The position numbers were made by a program, and so were the translations under genes. 64,000 nt of DNA from Flavobacterium magnum. GTDB lineage: Bacteria > Bacteroidota > Bacteroidia > Flavobacteriales > Flavobacteriaceae. Every line of letters begins with the position of its first letter. The stretch's first letter is position 1. The DNA lies in contig NZ_CP028811.1 of assembly GCF_003055625.1 (NCBI RefSeq), positions 2,914,001 to 2,978,000 of the forward strand. The letters are read 5' to 3'. The notes under the pieces were generated by a model, which made no database searches, was not told the origin of the DNA, and worked only from the letters and a program-made list of their open reading frames with translations. Positions 1 to 10,100 of the stretch are shown here, piece after piece.

Positions 1-171
1 TCCGGGATCGACCAGATCAGGATTTGTAATATACACGGGCAGCTGCTTTATCAAAGCGATACCCCTGCCGGTGACGTAGAGATCAATACGCAATTTCTCA
101 CAGCGGGAACCTATTTTATCACCGTCAACAGTGGTGGAAAGACGGCAGTGAAAAAATTCATTAAACAGTAG
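1..171 (+). CDS. C-terminal fragment of a T9SS-sorted secreted protein
   Basis: The reading frame is open from the first base and stops at TAG 169-171, giving the last 56 residues of a protein that begins outside the window. The fragment has the layout of a type A T9SS C-terminal sorting domain: a short beta-rich stretch with IHGQLLYQ, then an AGTYFITV strand and a basic end (KFIKQ). In this family the domain directs export through the type IX secretion system and is usually cleaved at the cell surface. The function of the missing N-terminal part cannot be inferred. A strong hairpin terminator follows directly. Confidence 0.8.
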   Translation, partial: SGIDQIRICNIHGQLLYQSDTPAGDVEINTQFLTAGTYFITVNSGGKTAVKKFIKQ

Positions 172-180
172 CTAAAAAAA

Positions 181-208
181 AAGCCCTTCATGAGAAGGGC
201 TTTTTTAA
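181..208. terminator. Bidirectional Rho-independent terminator
   Basis: A perfect 9-bp stem (AAGCCCTTC at 181-189, GAAGGGCTT at 194-202) with a four-base loop lies between two convergent genes. It has a T-run on the + side and an A-run (172-182) that gives a T-run on the - side, so it can end both the gene at 1-171 and the lipoprotein gene at 223-666. Confidence 0.9.
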
Positions 209-222
209 TGAATCATTTCATG

Positions 223-666
223 TTAGCTCGCTTTATTAAAGTAGCGCGTTACCGTGACAGTGGTTCCACCGACGGTGGAAGTCGCGCGGATCTGCAATTC
301 TGAATTGGTGAGTTTGGTCACCTCATAGGTTCCTGCCAAAGCCCCTCCGGTTACATTGAGCGCATCTCCGGCCTGCGTCCAGGTTCCCTGGTCTCCGGCG
401 TCTTCTGTACACACATTCTCTGCATTTTTAAAGAAAATGATGTTCTTTAAAACGCCACCGGTCACGAATTCAATATAATCCTTGTCACAGCCCGGTTCGT
501 TATCCGTGTACGGATCTGTATCGGTCGTGCCTGATACAACGGAAACCGTCTTGGTAAGGTTCCATTTCGCAATGATAGTCGGCGCAGGACCAGAATCGCT
601 GTCGCTGCTGCAACTGAAAGCTAAGGAAGCAATAGCAGCCATGGCTAAAAATTTAATCTTTTTCAT
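223..666 (-). CDS. Lipocalin-like domain lipoprotein
   Basis: The 147-residue protein begins with a lipoprotein signal peptide; the lipobox ends FSC with Cys19, followed by a Ser/Asp-rich linker typical of exported Bacteroidota lipoproteins. The rest resembles small lipocalin-like domains: an early IIAKWNLT strand (GxW-type), a CDKDYIEF segment, and alternating short beta strands. Cys60 and a later Cys could form a disulfide. It is a paralogue of the lipoprotein at 18091-18504, which shares the KWN start, the GC-KD-EF block and the closing RYF/VFT strand. The ligand is unknown. The two paralogues lie at opposite ends of PUL1, but nothing shows they belong to it. Confidence 0.75.
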   Translation of the reverse strand: MKKIKFLAMAAIASLAFSCSSDSDSGPAPTIIAKWNLTKTVSVVSGTTDTDPYTDNEPGCDKDYIEFVTGGVLKNIIFFKNAENVCTEDAGDQGTWTQAGDALNVTGGALAGTYEVTKLTNSELQIRATSTVGGTTVTVTRYFNKAS

Positions 667-1047
667 ATATGTTGATTTGTGTTACGGGGCTAATTTACAC
701 AATCAGGACAACGCAGTTGTTAAAATTGTAATAAAAATCGTTACCTATACCTTATAACATTCCCATATGAGATTCAATAGGGCCTATTGACCTACACCGT
801 CGCAGATTTCCTACAGGTTTTGTTAAACTGCATCTCTGAACGACCATAACATTACCTCAACATCTTTGGTTGGGACGACGCTTAGGCAACTCCTCCATTC
901 CCTGACATTTATTGACAAATGCAGTGTTTTAAGCTATATGCAGCGATAACGATATCGTAAGAAATTGTATAGTTTTTATATAATGCGTTTCTTCGCACTA
1001 CAACGTATTCGTGATTACATTTGATTAGAACAAAAAACCAAACATTT
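667..1047 (+). promoter_or_regulatory. Intergenic control region upstream of the five-module gene
   Basis: This 381-bp gap separates divergent genes. It holds three readable items for the gene at 1048: a perfect TAnnTTTG match (TACATTTG, 1016-1023) about 25 bases before the ATG; a 22-bp motif at 999-1020 that directly abuts or overlaps this box and recurs at 31080 and 44640; and CTCAACATCTTT at 856-867, which recurs exactly upstream of susC of PUL1 (6919-6930). No gene is visible in it. The -33 box is weak, as expected if an activator is needed (inference). Confidence 0.5.
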
Positions 1048-3888
1048 ATGAAAAAAATTACAATATCGCTTTGCCTGATGTTATATTCATTAGGTTATTC
1101 ACAGCAACCATCCGCTGCGGCTGAGAACCCCTCCCTGCCGCAATCGGATGTGATCTCGATGTTCAGCAATGTGTACACCAATGTACCTGTAGACACCTGG
1201 CAGACCTCGTGGTCAGCAGCCACACTGGAGGATGTGCAGATTGCCGGAAATGATGTTAAGAAATACTCCGGGCTCAGCTTTGTCGGGATTGAAACCGTGG
1301 CAAGCCAGCTCGACATCACTGCGATGACGTATTTCAATGTCGACGTCTGGTCTGCTGATTTTCCGCTTTTTAAAGTGAAGTTGGTTGACTTTGGTGCTGA
1401 CGCGGCCTTTGGCGGCGGCGATGACAAGGAACATGAAATTACCTTCAACGCTCCTGCCCAGAATCAATGGGTGCATCTGCACATCCCGCTGTCCGAATTT
1501 GAGAACCTGACAACCAGGCAACATATTGCCCAGCTGATTTTCGTTGGCGGCAACGCCACAGTATTTGTAGACAATGTGTACTTCAGCAATGAAGTGACCG
1601 TACCGGTGGTTACCGACCCAGTCGTGGCGGCTCCGACCCCAACAGTTCCGTCATCGGATGTCATTTCAATGTTCAGCAACGCGTATACCAACGTTCCTGT
1701 AGACACCTGGCGCACCAGCTGGTCAGATGCCACGCTTACTGATGTACAGGTTGATGGCAACGATACCAAGAAATATACCGGGCTCAATTTCGTAGGAATT
1801 GAAACCGTCGCGCAACAGCTTGACATCAACGGTATGACCCATTTCAATGTCGATGTGTGGTCGCCAAATTTCACCATATTCAAGGTTAAGCTGGTCGATT
1901 TCGGCAATGATGGCGCCTTTGGTGGCGGGGATGATACAGAACACGAACTGACATTCGACGCGCCTGCACTGAACCAATGGGTAACGCTGCACATCCCGTT
2001 GGCTGATTTTACGAACCTCATGGGACGGCAGCACATCGCCCAGCTGATTTTTGTTGGCGGCGGCGGAAAAGTGTATGTCGACAACGTATATTTCAGCAAT
2101 GAGACGACGGTGCCTCCTGTGACCGATCCGTTAACGGCGGCACCAGACCCTGTGTTGCCGCAATCGGATGTCATTTCATTGTTCAGCAACGTTTACAACA
2201 ATGTAGCTGTTGACACCTGGCGTACCGATTGGTCTTCGGCAGCACTCGAAGACGTGCAGGTGGCCGGAAACGACACGAAAAAATATACGTCACTTGTGTT
2301 TGTTGGCGTTGAAACCGTAGCACAGCAACTTGACATCACCGGAATGAGCCATTTTAACGCTGACGTCTGGTCGCCTGATTTCACCGTATTTAAAGTGAAA
2401 CTGGTCGATTTTGGAAATGACGGCGCTTTCGGCGGCGGTGATGATACGGAGCACGAAGTGACAATCGATAACCCGGCACAGGGTCAATGGGTAAATATCC
2501 ACATCCCTTTAAGTGATTTCACCAACCTGATGGGCAGGCAGCACATCGCCCAATTAATCTTTGTAAGCTCAAATACCAAAGTATATGTAGACAACGTATA
2601 TTTCAGCGACGAAAATGTTACACCTCCTGTCACTGATCCGTTGACTGCGGCTCCGGACCCAGTCCTTCCGCAGGAAGATGTACTGTCTATGTTCAGCAAC
2701 GTATACACCAACGTACCCGTAGACACCTGGCAAACCTCATGGTCTGCGGCCACACTGGAAGACGTACAGGTGGATGGAAACGACACCAAAAAATACACCG
2801 GTTTGAGCTTCGTAGGTATCGAGACCGTAGCAAACCAACTCGATATCACGGGGATGACCGTTTTCAATGTTGATGTATGGTCACCTGACTTTACCATCTT
2901 TAAGGTAAAATTGGTAGATTTCGGAGCTGATGCGGCATTCGGCGGTGGCGACGACACAGAACATGAAGTCACGTTTAATGCGCCGGCACAAGGCCAGTGG
3001 ATTTCGCTCCACATTCCGTTGTCACAGTTCGAGAACCTGGCCGGAAGGCAGCACATTGCGCAATTGATTTTCGCAAGCAGCAACGCCAAAGTATATGTGG
3101 ATAATGTGTATTTCAGCAATGAGCCGATCATCGTAATCCCGACAGATCCTACGGTAGCGGCCCCTGCCCCTACTTTGCCTCAGGCGCAGGTGATGTCCAT
3201 GTTCAGCAACGCTTACACGAATGTTCCCGTAGATACCTGGCGTACCAGCTGGTCTGATGCCACGCTGACTGAGGTGCAGGTAGATGGCGACGACACTAAA
3301 AAATATACCGGACTGAACTTTGTTGGTATAGAAACAGTTGCACAACAACTTGATATCACTTCGATGACGCACTTCAATGTCGATGTGTGGTCTCCTGATT
3401 TCTCGGTATTCAAGGTCAAGCTCGTTGATTTCGGTGCTGACGCTGCGTTTGGTGGCGGCGATGATACTGAGCATGAGATCGTGTTTAACAACCTGACGCA
3501 GTCAGATTGGAACACAATCCAGATTCCGTTATCCGATTTTACAAACCTGATGGGAAGGCAGCATATCGCCCAATTGATTTTCGCGAGCAGCAACGCCAAG
3601 GTTTATGTCGACAACGTGTATTTCAGTACAGACCAATTAGGCGTGACTGATAACGAATCGGTCAAAATGACGATGTATCCTAATCCGGCATCGACGACGC
3701 TGCACTTGTCTGCCCAACAGCCTATCGACTCGGTTTTGGTTTTCAACACCATCGGTCAAAAGGTCATTAATGTGGAGCCTGGTACCAGTACAGCGACAAT
3801 CGACGTGCGTTCGCTGAACGCCGGGATGTACATTGTCAACACCACCATTGGCGGTAAGACGGTTTCTCAAAAATTGATCATTAAATAA
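1048..3888 (+). CDS. Secreted five-module CBM-like repeat protein with T9SS sorting domain
   Basis: The start is ATG 1048, because it gives a canonical signal peptide (MKKITISLCLMLYSLGYSQ); the frame is open further upstream but without a plausible signal. The mature 946-residue product is five beta-rich modules of exactly 170 residues starting near residues 33, 203, 373, 543 and 713. Each carries SNVYTNVPVDTW near its start, KVKLVDFG followed by AFGGGDD in the middle, and VYVDNVYFS at its end. A type A T9SS domain (MYPNPASTTLHLS... KLIIK) follows from about 870. Such modules occur as C-terminal glycan-binding tails of flavobacterial GH16 enzymes; here no catalytic domain is present. It is probably a secreted or surface multivalent glycan binder for PUL1, whose regulator follows at 4073. 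Glycan binding is inferred. Confidence 0.8.
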   Translation: MKKITISLCLMLYSLGYSQQPSAAAENPSLPQSDVISMFSNVYTNVPVDTWQTSWSAATLEDVQIAGNDVKKYSGLSFVGIETVASQLDITAMTYFNVDVWSADFPLFKVKLVDFGADAAFGGGDDKEHEITFNAPAQNQWVHLHIPLSEFENLTTRQHIAQLIFVGGNATVFVDNVYFSNEVTVPVVTDPVVAAPTPTVPSSDVISMFSNAYTNVPVDTWRTSWSDATLTDVQVDGNDTKKYTGLNFVGIETVAQQLDINGMTHFNVDVWSPNFTIFKVKLVDFGNDGAFGGGDDTEHELTFDAPALNQWVTLHIPLADFTNLMGRQHIAQLIFVGGGGKVYVDNVYFSNETTVPPVTDPLTAAPDPVLPQSDVISLFSNVYNNVAVDTWRTDWSSAALEDVQVAGNDTKKYTSLVFVGVETVAQQLDITGMSHFNADVWSPDFTVFKVKLVDFGNDGAFGGGDDTEHEVTIDNPAQGQWVNIHIPLSDFTNLMGRQHIAQLIFVSSNTKVYVDNVYFSDENVTPPVTDPLTAAPDPVLPQEDVLSMFSNVYTNVPVDTWQTSWSAATLEDVQVDGNDTKKYTGLSFVGIETVANQLDITGMTVFNVDVWSPDFTIFKVKLVDFGADAAFGGGDDTEHEVTFNAPAQGQWISLHIPLSQFENLAGRQHIAQLIFASSNAKVYVDNVYFSNEPIIVIPTDPTVAAPAPTLPQAQVMSMFSNAYTNVPVDTWRTSWSDATLTEVQVDGDDTKKYTGLNFVGIETVAQQLDITSMTHFNVDVWSPDFSVFKVKLVDFGADAAFGGGDDTEHEIVFNNLTQSDWNTIQIPLSDFTNLMGRQHIAQLIFASSNAKVYVDNVYFSTDQLGVTDNESVKMTMYPNPASTTLHLSAQQPIDSVLVFNTIGQKVINVEPGTSTATIDVRSLNAGMYIVNTTIGGKTVSQKLIIK
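1144..3693 (+). repeat. Five in-frame tandem repeats of exactly 510 bp
   Basis: Equivalent codons of the five modules lie at 1144, 1654, 2164, 2674 and 3184, so every period is exactly 510 bp with no insertion or deletion. The DNA copies differ at many synonymous sites while the protein copies stay very similar. The last unit runs into the linker before the sorting domain. Confidence 0.9.
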
Positions 3889-3894
3889 TTTTAG

Positions 3895-3947
3895 GTCCGG
3901 AAGACAACGACCATTACGGCCTCTGTACAGGCCGATGTTTTCCGGAC
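3895..3947 (+). other. Nested inverted repeat after the five-module gene
   Basis: An outer stem (GTCCGGAA 3895-3902 with TTCCGGAC 3940-3947) encloses an inner stem (CGGCCT 3917-3922 with AGGCCG 3929-3934). It has no T-run and lies between the stop codon and the true terminator. It may protect the mRNA 3' end. Confidence 0.5.
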
Positions 3948-3961
3948 TGATCATCATCTAC

Positions 3962-3992
3962 AAAAGCACGAACTCGTTTCGTGCTTTTTTTT
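3962..3992 (+). terminator. Rho-independent terminator of the five-module gene
   Basis: An 11-bp stem (AAAAGCACGAA 3962-3972, TTCGTGCTTTT 3978-3988) with a 5-base loop is followed by more T residues. It lies about 75 bases after the stop codon at 3888 and separates this gene from the regulator at 4073. Confidence 0.9.
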
Positions 3993-4072
3993 GTCCGGAT
4001 ATTGAGATGCTGCAAAAAGATTCTTTATTTTTATCCGCCCAAGCGCAATTAATCCCAAAAAAATAATTAAGG

Positions 4073-6877
4073 TTGCTTAAAAGAATAGTCCCCATAGTCA
4101 TCCTCATTTGTGGCATCCTCCAGGCACAGGACCTGCCCCCCATTTTAAAGTATGCCCCGTCACTGTATGAGGCCGGCAACCAGAATTGGATGATGGGACA
4201 GGATAAAAACAACTACATCTACGCGGCGAATAACGAAGGCTTACTCGAATTTAATGGTACGGACTGGAAACTGTATCCGACGCCAAACGAAACCATCATA
4301 CGGTCGGTAAAGGTCATTGGTGACCGGATTTACACGGGCTGCTATATGGAATTCGGTTTCTGGAAACGCCAGCAGGACGGCAGGTTAATTTATGTATCAC
4401 TCAGCGAAAAGATCAGAAACAGGATTTTGCCCGACGAGCAGATCTGGAATATCCTGCAATACGATCAGTGGATCATCTTCCAGTCGCTCAACCGGATTTA
4501 TATTTACGATTCCAAAGGTGGCCAATTCAATATCATACAGCCCAAAAGTCTTATAAACAAGGCGTTTAAGACGGGTAATGCAGTGTACTACCAGACCGTC
4601 GGAGAGGGGCTCTTCGAGATTGAGAATGGCAAAAGCATCCTTGTGTCAGGCAACCCGCAGCTGGTTTCAAACAAGATTGTCGGCCTGATCGCTGACAATG
4701 ACGGACTGATCATACAGACGCAGTACAACGGATTCTACCGGTACAACAATGGGGCGCTTACCAAATGGGCCACGGAAGCCGACGAAGCCCTTGCGCAAAG
4801 CAGCGTCTATTCTACCCAGCTGCTTTCCGATGGTGGGTTTGCACTCGGCTGCGTGTCCAATGGCGTCTTTATCCTGTCCAAAGAGGGAAAAATCCGCTAC
4901 CACCTTACTCAAAGCAAAGGCCTGAGCAACAATACGGCGTTGTCGCTGTTTGAGGATCGGGATAAAAACCTTTGGATCGGACTTGACAATGGCATCAACT
5001 GCGTCAACCTTCAATCGCCGGTGAAAAGCTTCACCGATGATTCCGGAATCCTGGGTACGGTGTATGCCTCGGTGTTGCATAACAATATGCTGTATGTAGG
5101 CACCAATCAGGGATTGTTCTGCAGGAATTACTATGGAACAGAGCCATTCCGTTTTGTTTCGGGAACCAAAGGCCAGGTCTGGTCGTTGTTTGCGTATGAT
5201 GGAACGCTGTTTTGCGGGCACGATACGGGGACATTTGTGGTAACTGGAAGTGCGGCCCAGCAGATTTTCAGCGCCTCGGGAACATGGAAATTCAGGACCG
5301 TACCAAACACGCCCGATTTGCTGTTACAGGGGAATTATTACGGGATCTCAGTATTGAAGCGCAGCAACGGACTGTGGTCGTTCCGGAACCGCATCTCGGG
5401 TTTCGACTATTCGACGAAGTATTTTGAACTGGGCAACAAGCACGATATTTACATCAGCCACGAATACAAGGGCGTTTTTCGGATTTCGGTCGATGCGGAT
5501 TTCACGAAAGGCTTCGGACTAAAAGCCTACGCCGCACCTTCCAAAGGAAAGAACGCCGGCCTGACGAAGTTCAATGGAACCATTTACTATGCATACAAAG
5601 GCGGTGTCTTCAGCCTGAATCCTAAAACAAAAGATTTCGAAAAAGACCGTTTCCTCAGCAGCATTTTTGCAAAAGACGATTATACTTCGGGAAACCTGAT
5701 TGTCGATAATTCGAATAAACTGTGGCTTTTTACCAAAAACTATATCAATTATTTTTCACCCGGAAAGCTCAGCGCGGGATTGAAACAGAATGTCATACCC
5801 ATACCCGCGTCGCTGACCAACTCGATGCTCGGGTATGAAAACATCAGCCGCATCAGCCCGTCCAATTACCTTATTGGAACCACTGACGGCTATTACACCA
5901 TCAACATCAATGATTTCGGTGTAAGCAATTACAAGATCCTCATTACAGCGGTCACCGCCAATGCGATGAACGGTACGCCATTTTTCGCTCCCATTTCAGC
6001 CTCGGGTGAGTTCCCATATGCAAATAACAACATCACCTTCGCTTACACCATTCCTGAGTACAACAAGTACGTGAATGCCGAATACCAGTACCTGCTTGAC
6101 GGGATGCAGGATAACTGGAGTACCTTGTCTTCAAAATCAGTTGTCAATTTTAAAAACCTGTCTGCGGGAAGCTACACCTTCAAAGTGCGTGCGAAAATCG
6201 GTAACCTGTATTCCGAAAATGTTGCCGAATACCGGTTCACCATACTAAAACCATGGTACGCGACGAACCTGGCAATATTGATCTACGTAATCCTGTTGAT
6301 GGTGCTCGCCCACTTCGTCAACAAGTCGTATAAAAATTACTACCAGAAACAAAAAGAAAAACTCATTGAGGAAAACAACCTGTTGCTTGAGATCAAGGAA
6401 TTGGAAAATGAACAGCAACTAATGAAGATGCGCAATGAGCAGCTGACGATGGACGTAGACAGCAAAAACCGCGAACTTGCCGCATCCACCATGAGCCTGA
6501 TACAGAAAAATGAGCTGCTGACACTGATTAAGGACGATCTCAGGAAAACCACAGAAGACCCGAACAATAAGAACATCAAATCAGTCATCTCAACGATTAA
6601 TAAGAATATCAATGAGGAGGACACCTGGAACGCATTCAAGGAAGCATTCAATAATGCCGATAAGGATTTCCTGAAGAAGATCAAGGCCGCACATCCGTCC
6701 CTAACACCGAATGACCTCAGGCTGTGCGCGTACCTCAGGCTGAACCTCTCTTCCAAGGAAATTGCGCCGCTACTTAACATTTCGGTGCGCAGTGTGGAGA
6801 TCAAGCGGTACCGATTGCGGAAAAAGATGGACTTATCACATGAGCAGGGTCTGGTCGAATACATCCTGGCCGTCTGA
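4073..6877 (+). CDS. PUL1 sensor-regulator: beta-propeller, Y_Y_Y domain, TM helix, LuxR-type HTH
   Basis: The 934-residue protein starts at TTG: the only upstream in-frame stop is at 4064 and the N-terminal hydrophobic segment (LKRIVPIVILICGILQAQ) begins there. Residues about 25-640 contain propeller-type repeats (for example NLWIGLDNGINCV). A Y_Y_Y (triple tyrosine) domain lies near 650-724, a transmembrane helix near 731-750, a coiled coil near 750-840 and a LuxR/GerE-type HTH in the last 60 residues (NLSSKEIAPLLNISVRSVEI). No kinase or receiver domain is present, so it is a one-component, membrane-spanning transcription factor, SusR-like in logic. Its place directly before susC suggests it senses glucan oligosaccharides in the periplasm and activates PUL1. 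Its paralogue at 44821-47559 holds the same position in PUL2. Confidence 0.85.
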   Translation: MLKRIVPIVILICGILQAQDLPPILKYAPSLYEAGNQNWMMGQDKNNYIYAANNEGLLEFNGTDWKLYPTPNETIIRSVKVIGDRIYTGCYMEFGFWKRQQDGRLIYVSLSEKIRNRILPDEQIWNILQYDQWIIFQSLNRIYIYDSKGGQFNIIQPKSLINKAFKTGNAVYYQTVGEGLFEIENGKSILVSGNPQLVSNKIVGLIADNDGLIIQTQYNGFYRYNNGALTKWATEADEALAQSSVYSTQLLSDGGFALGCVSNGVFILSKEGKIRYHLTQSKGLSNNTALSLFEDRDKNLWIGLDNGINCVNLQSPVKSFTDDSGILGTVYASVLHNNMLYVGTNQGLFCRNYYGTEPFRFVSGTKGQVWSLFAYDGTLFCGHDTGTFVVTGSAAQQIFSASGTWKFRTVPNTPDLLLQGNYYGISVLKRSNGLWSFRNRISGFDYSTKYFELGNKHDIYISHEYKGVFRISVDADFTKGFGLKAYAAPSKGKNAGLTKFNGTIYYAYKGGVFSLNPKTKDFEKDRFLSSIFAKDDYTSGNLIVDNSNKLWLFTKNYINYFSPGKLSAGLKQNVIPIPASLTNSMLGYENISRISPSNYLIGTTDGYYTININDFGVSNYKILITAVTANAMNGTPFFAPISASGEFPYANNNITFAYTIPEYNKYVNAEYQYLLDGMQDNWSTLSSKSVVNFKNLSAGSYTFKVRAKIGNLYSENVAEYRFTILKPWYATNLAILIYVILLMVLAHFVNKSYKNYYQKQKEKLIEENNLLLEIKELENEQQLMKMRNEQLTMDVDSKNRELAASTMSLIQKNELLTLIKDDLRKTTEDPNNKNIKSVISTINKNINEEDTWNAFKEAFNNADKDFLKKIKAAHPSLTPNDLRLCAYLRLNLSSKEIAPLLNISVRSVEIKRYRLRKKMDLSHEQGLVEYILAV

Positions 6878-6913
6878 TGTTAATCCGGGTTTCCGCTCAA
6901 TGGCTGGCATAGA

Positions 6914-6964
6914 CACTACTCAACATCTTTCGGAAGATTGTTAAAATATCCTATACATCACCAC
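6914..6964 (+). promoter_or_regulatory. Candidate operator cluster upstream of PUL1 susC
   Basis: CACTACTCA (6914-6922) and ATACATCACCAC (6953-6964) recur, as CACTACTCA and ATACATCATCAC, on the coding strand upstream of susC of PUL2. CTCAACATCTTT (6919-6930) recurs exactly at 856-867. All sites lie roughly 170-250 bases before the start codons, upstream of where core promoters should be, as expected for activator sites. Assignment to the Y_Y_Y/LuxR regulators is inference. Confidence 0.45.
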
Positions 6965-7081
6965 AACAACAACGGTGTAGTAGCAACAACCATGGCGGTT
7001 TGGACCCGCCGACCACTTTCTTAAAATCCTGTTAACATTGGCAATTTTAGCAAGTCGGCAGAAATATCCACCGATTTTTCG

Positions 7082-7111
7082 TTTGTATGTTTTTTGTTGT
7101 GGCTTCTTTTG
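7082..7111 (+). promoter_or_regulatory. Possible core promoter of PUL1 susC
   Basis: TTTG (7082-7085) and TTCTTTTG (7104-7111, seven of eight with TAnnTTTG counting the two free positions) are 18 bases apart and about 50 bases before the ATG at 7164. A second candidate, TAATTTTA at 7134-7141, cannot be excluded. Confidence 0.35.
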
Positions 7112-7163
7112 TCGGATTATCAATATACACGCCTAATTTTAACCAAAACAAAAAAATAACAAC

Positions 7164-10100
7164 ATGAAGTCAACTTATGCATTAATGTATTTGCTGTTGT
7201 TCTCGGTCTTCGGCTTTTCACAGAGCGTCGATATCGGGGGAACGGTAAAAGATGAAAAATCCGGCCTGCCCATGCCTGGAGTCACCGTGGGGATTAAAAA
7301 CGCGTCACAATCTGTACAAACCGATTTTGACGGTAATTTCAAGCTGTCCGGAGTTCCATCCGGAAGCGTAGTGGTATTTACGTATATCGGATATACCAAC
7401 TATGAAATGAAAATCAACGAAACCAATAACAGTATTTCAATCACCCTCAAAGAAGACAATAAATTACTTGATGAGGTGGTTGTGATTGGCTACGGTACGC
7501 AGCGTAAACGGGAGGTTACCGGCGCGGTAGCAGTGGTGAAGAAAGATATAATCGAAAAGATAAAGCCTATAAAAGTCGACCAGGCGCTACAGGGTACCGT
7601 GGCGGGCGTCATTGTATCGGGCAATACGGGTGCGCCAAATTCCGGATTCGACATTAAAATCCGCGGTGTCGGATCAAACGGGGACAACGGCCCATTAGTC
7701 GTCATAGACGGTTATGTAGGCTCAATGAGCGACCTGAACCCTGGCGACGTGGAATCGCTGACCATTCTTAAGGATTCACAGGCGGCCATCTACGGTGTGG
7801 GCGGCGCCAACGGGGTTATCCTGATTACCACAAAAAAAGGTATAAAGAACAGCAAGCCGAAAATCAGCTATTCCGGATACACCGGATTTCAGGAAACCAC
7901 GCGCAAACTGCCGCTTCTTAATGCCACTGAATACGCTTTACTGCTCAACGAAAGTTATGCCAATGGAGGACAGCCACTTCCTTATCCAAACGTTTCAGGC
8001 CTGGGCAAAGGGACAGACTGGCAGGAAGAGATGTTTCGTAAAGGCGCACCAATTATAAGCCATGAATTCAACTTAAGCGGCGGATCGGAAAAGGTCGCTT
8101 ACAGCGTCAGCGCATCCGATCTGACACAGGAAGGCATCATCGGGCAATGGGACAAGTCAAGGTTTAAAAGGAACTCGGCCAGGATGACCCTGGGTTTTGA
8201 CGTTTCCGACAAATTTAAGATCAACACAAACATCACCTATACTTACTTCAACTCAAGGGGTTTCAATGACAACGGATTAGGGTCAGTACTGTTCAACGCC
8301 GTAAGCGTTCCGGCCACGCTGGCGCCATACGACGCGAACGGGGAATATACCCTGGTGCCAAATACACCGGGGCTCGGAATCGAAATCATCAATCCTTTGG
8401 CACAATTGGCAAATACCTACAACGATGGGGCCTACAAAAAGATAAATGGTACCTTCGGATTTGACTACGAGGCTTTCACCGGATTCACCCTCACAGGCCG
8501 TATCGGTTTTAATACGGGTCATGGGAGTTCAAGGAGCTTCGCAAAAATGCTGAATTACGGCGGCAAAGTGTTTGACGTCAACCGAAGCCGTGTCGATCAA
8601 AGTACCACTACAGATGACAGTTATACATTTGACCTCTTTGGAACCTACAAACGTACGTTTGCAGATGCCCACAATTTCACACTGACTGCGGGAACGACCA
8701 TCAACAAGTCCTGGGGCACCGGACTCTTCGCTTCTGCTTACGATGTGCCTAACAATGATTGGGATTTCGCTGACATTTTACTTGCGACAGGCTTCAATGG
8801 ACGCGATGTAGGATCTTATAATTACGATGAAAGACAGTTGTCTTATTTCGGAAGACTTCAATATGACTACAAGGGAACATACCTGGTTTCGTTTATGGGA
8901 CGGCGCGACGCCTCTACCAAATTTGGTCCCGCCAATACGGTAGCCTATTTTCCTTCGATGACGGCCGGATGGGTAGTTTCAAATGAGCAATTTTACGGGG
9001 ATGATCGTTTTGTGAGTTTTATGAAACTCCGCGGGAGCTATGGCAGCCTTGGTAATGATAAAATCGGAAACAACCGCTATGCCTCACTTTTGACGGGTGA
9101 AGCTACTTATGTATTTGACGGCACGCTGGTTAACGGAACGGCCATTGGCACACTGGCAAATCCTAATGTCCTTTGGGAAAAGGCCAAAAAAATGGACATC
9201 GGGCTTGACCTGAATTTCTGGAAAAACCGTTTCAACATCGTTACCGATTATTATAACGAAACCCGTAAAGATCTTTTGATTGACGGGCTGCCGGTATCCG
9301 GTACAGTAGGAACAGGCGCACCGGGTAGCGGCTCGCCAACTGTTAACGCGGGAACGACAAGAAATACGGGGTTTGAATTCGCTATAGGATATCAGGAAAA
9401 GATTTCGGACAACTTTAAAATCGAGGCGAATTACAACTTTACAACCATAAACAACAATGTAACCGATGTAAAGGGCGAAAACAACTTCCTTCAGGCGGGT
9501 AATTTCGGTGTAGGTCAACCGCCGATTTCAAGAATGGAAGAAGGCCATTCAATTGGTTATTTTTATGGATACCAAACAGACGGCATTTTCCAAAATGTAG
9601 ATGAGGTAAACGCACACCCTTCTCAGGCCGCCTTAGGCGCGGAAGCGCAACCCGGAGATATCAGGTTTAAGGATCTTAACGGCGATGGGGTCATTACTGC
9701 GTTGGACAAGACCGATCTGGGAAGCCCGATCCCTGACCTGATCATGGGCTTTAATCTCAGTATGGCGTACAAAGGTTTCGATTTCTCGGTGTTTACCTAT
9801 GCGTCTATCGGAAATGACATCGTAAGAAACTACGAGCGTACGCTGAGCGATGTAAACAGGCTTGACTACGTGCTCAATCGCTGGACCGGGAAGGGCACCA
9901 GCAACACTGTGCCACGTGTAACCACAGCAGCAACAAGCAACAATGTATTTTCTGATTATTTTATAGAAGACGGCTCTTACCTTAGGATCCAGAGCATGCA
10001 GCTGGGCTACACGGTTAACCCAGATTTCACGAATAAGGCCGGGATCAGCAAGCTGAAATTGTATGTTGCAGCCAACAATCTTTATACTTTTACCAAATAT

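Noticed and set aside
1095..3599. Several long open frames on the - strand within the five-module gene (up to about 240 codons)
   Set aside because: They repeat with the 510-bp period, follow from the codon bias of the + strand gene and have no signal, promoter or family match. They are shadows of a repetitive coding region.
1144..3693. Tandem repeats that could be mistaken for a CRISPR or satellite array
   Set aside because: The unit is a 510-bp in-frame protein module without short identical repeats and spacers. No CRISPR array or cas gene is visible anywhere in the window.
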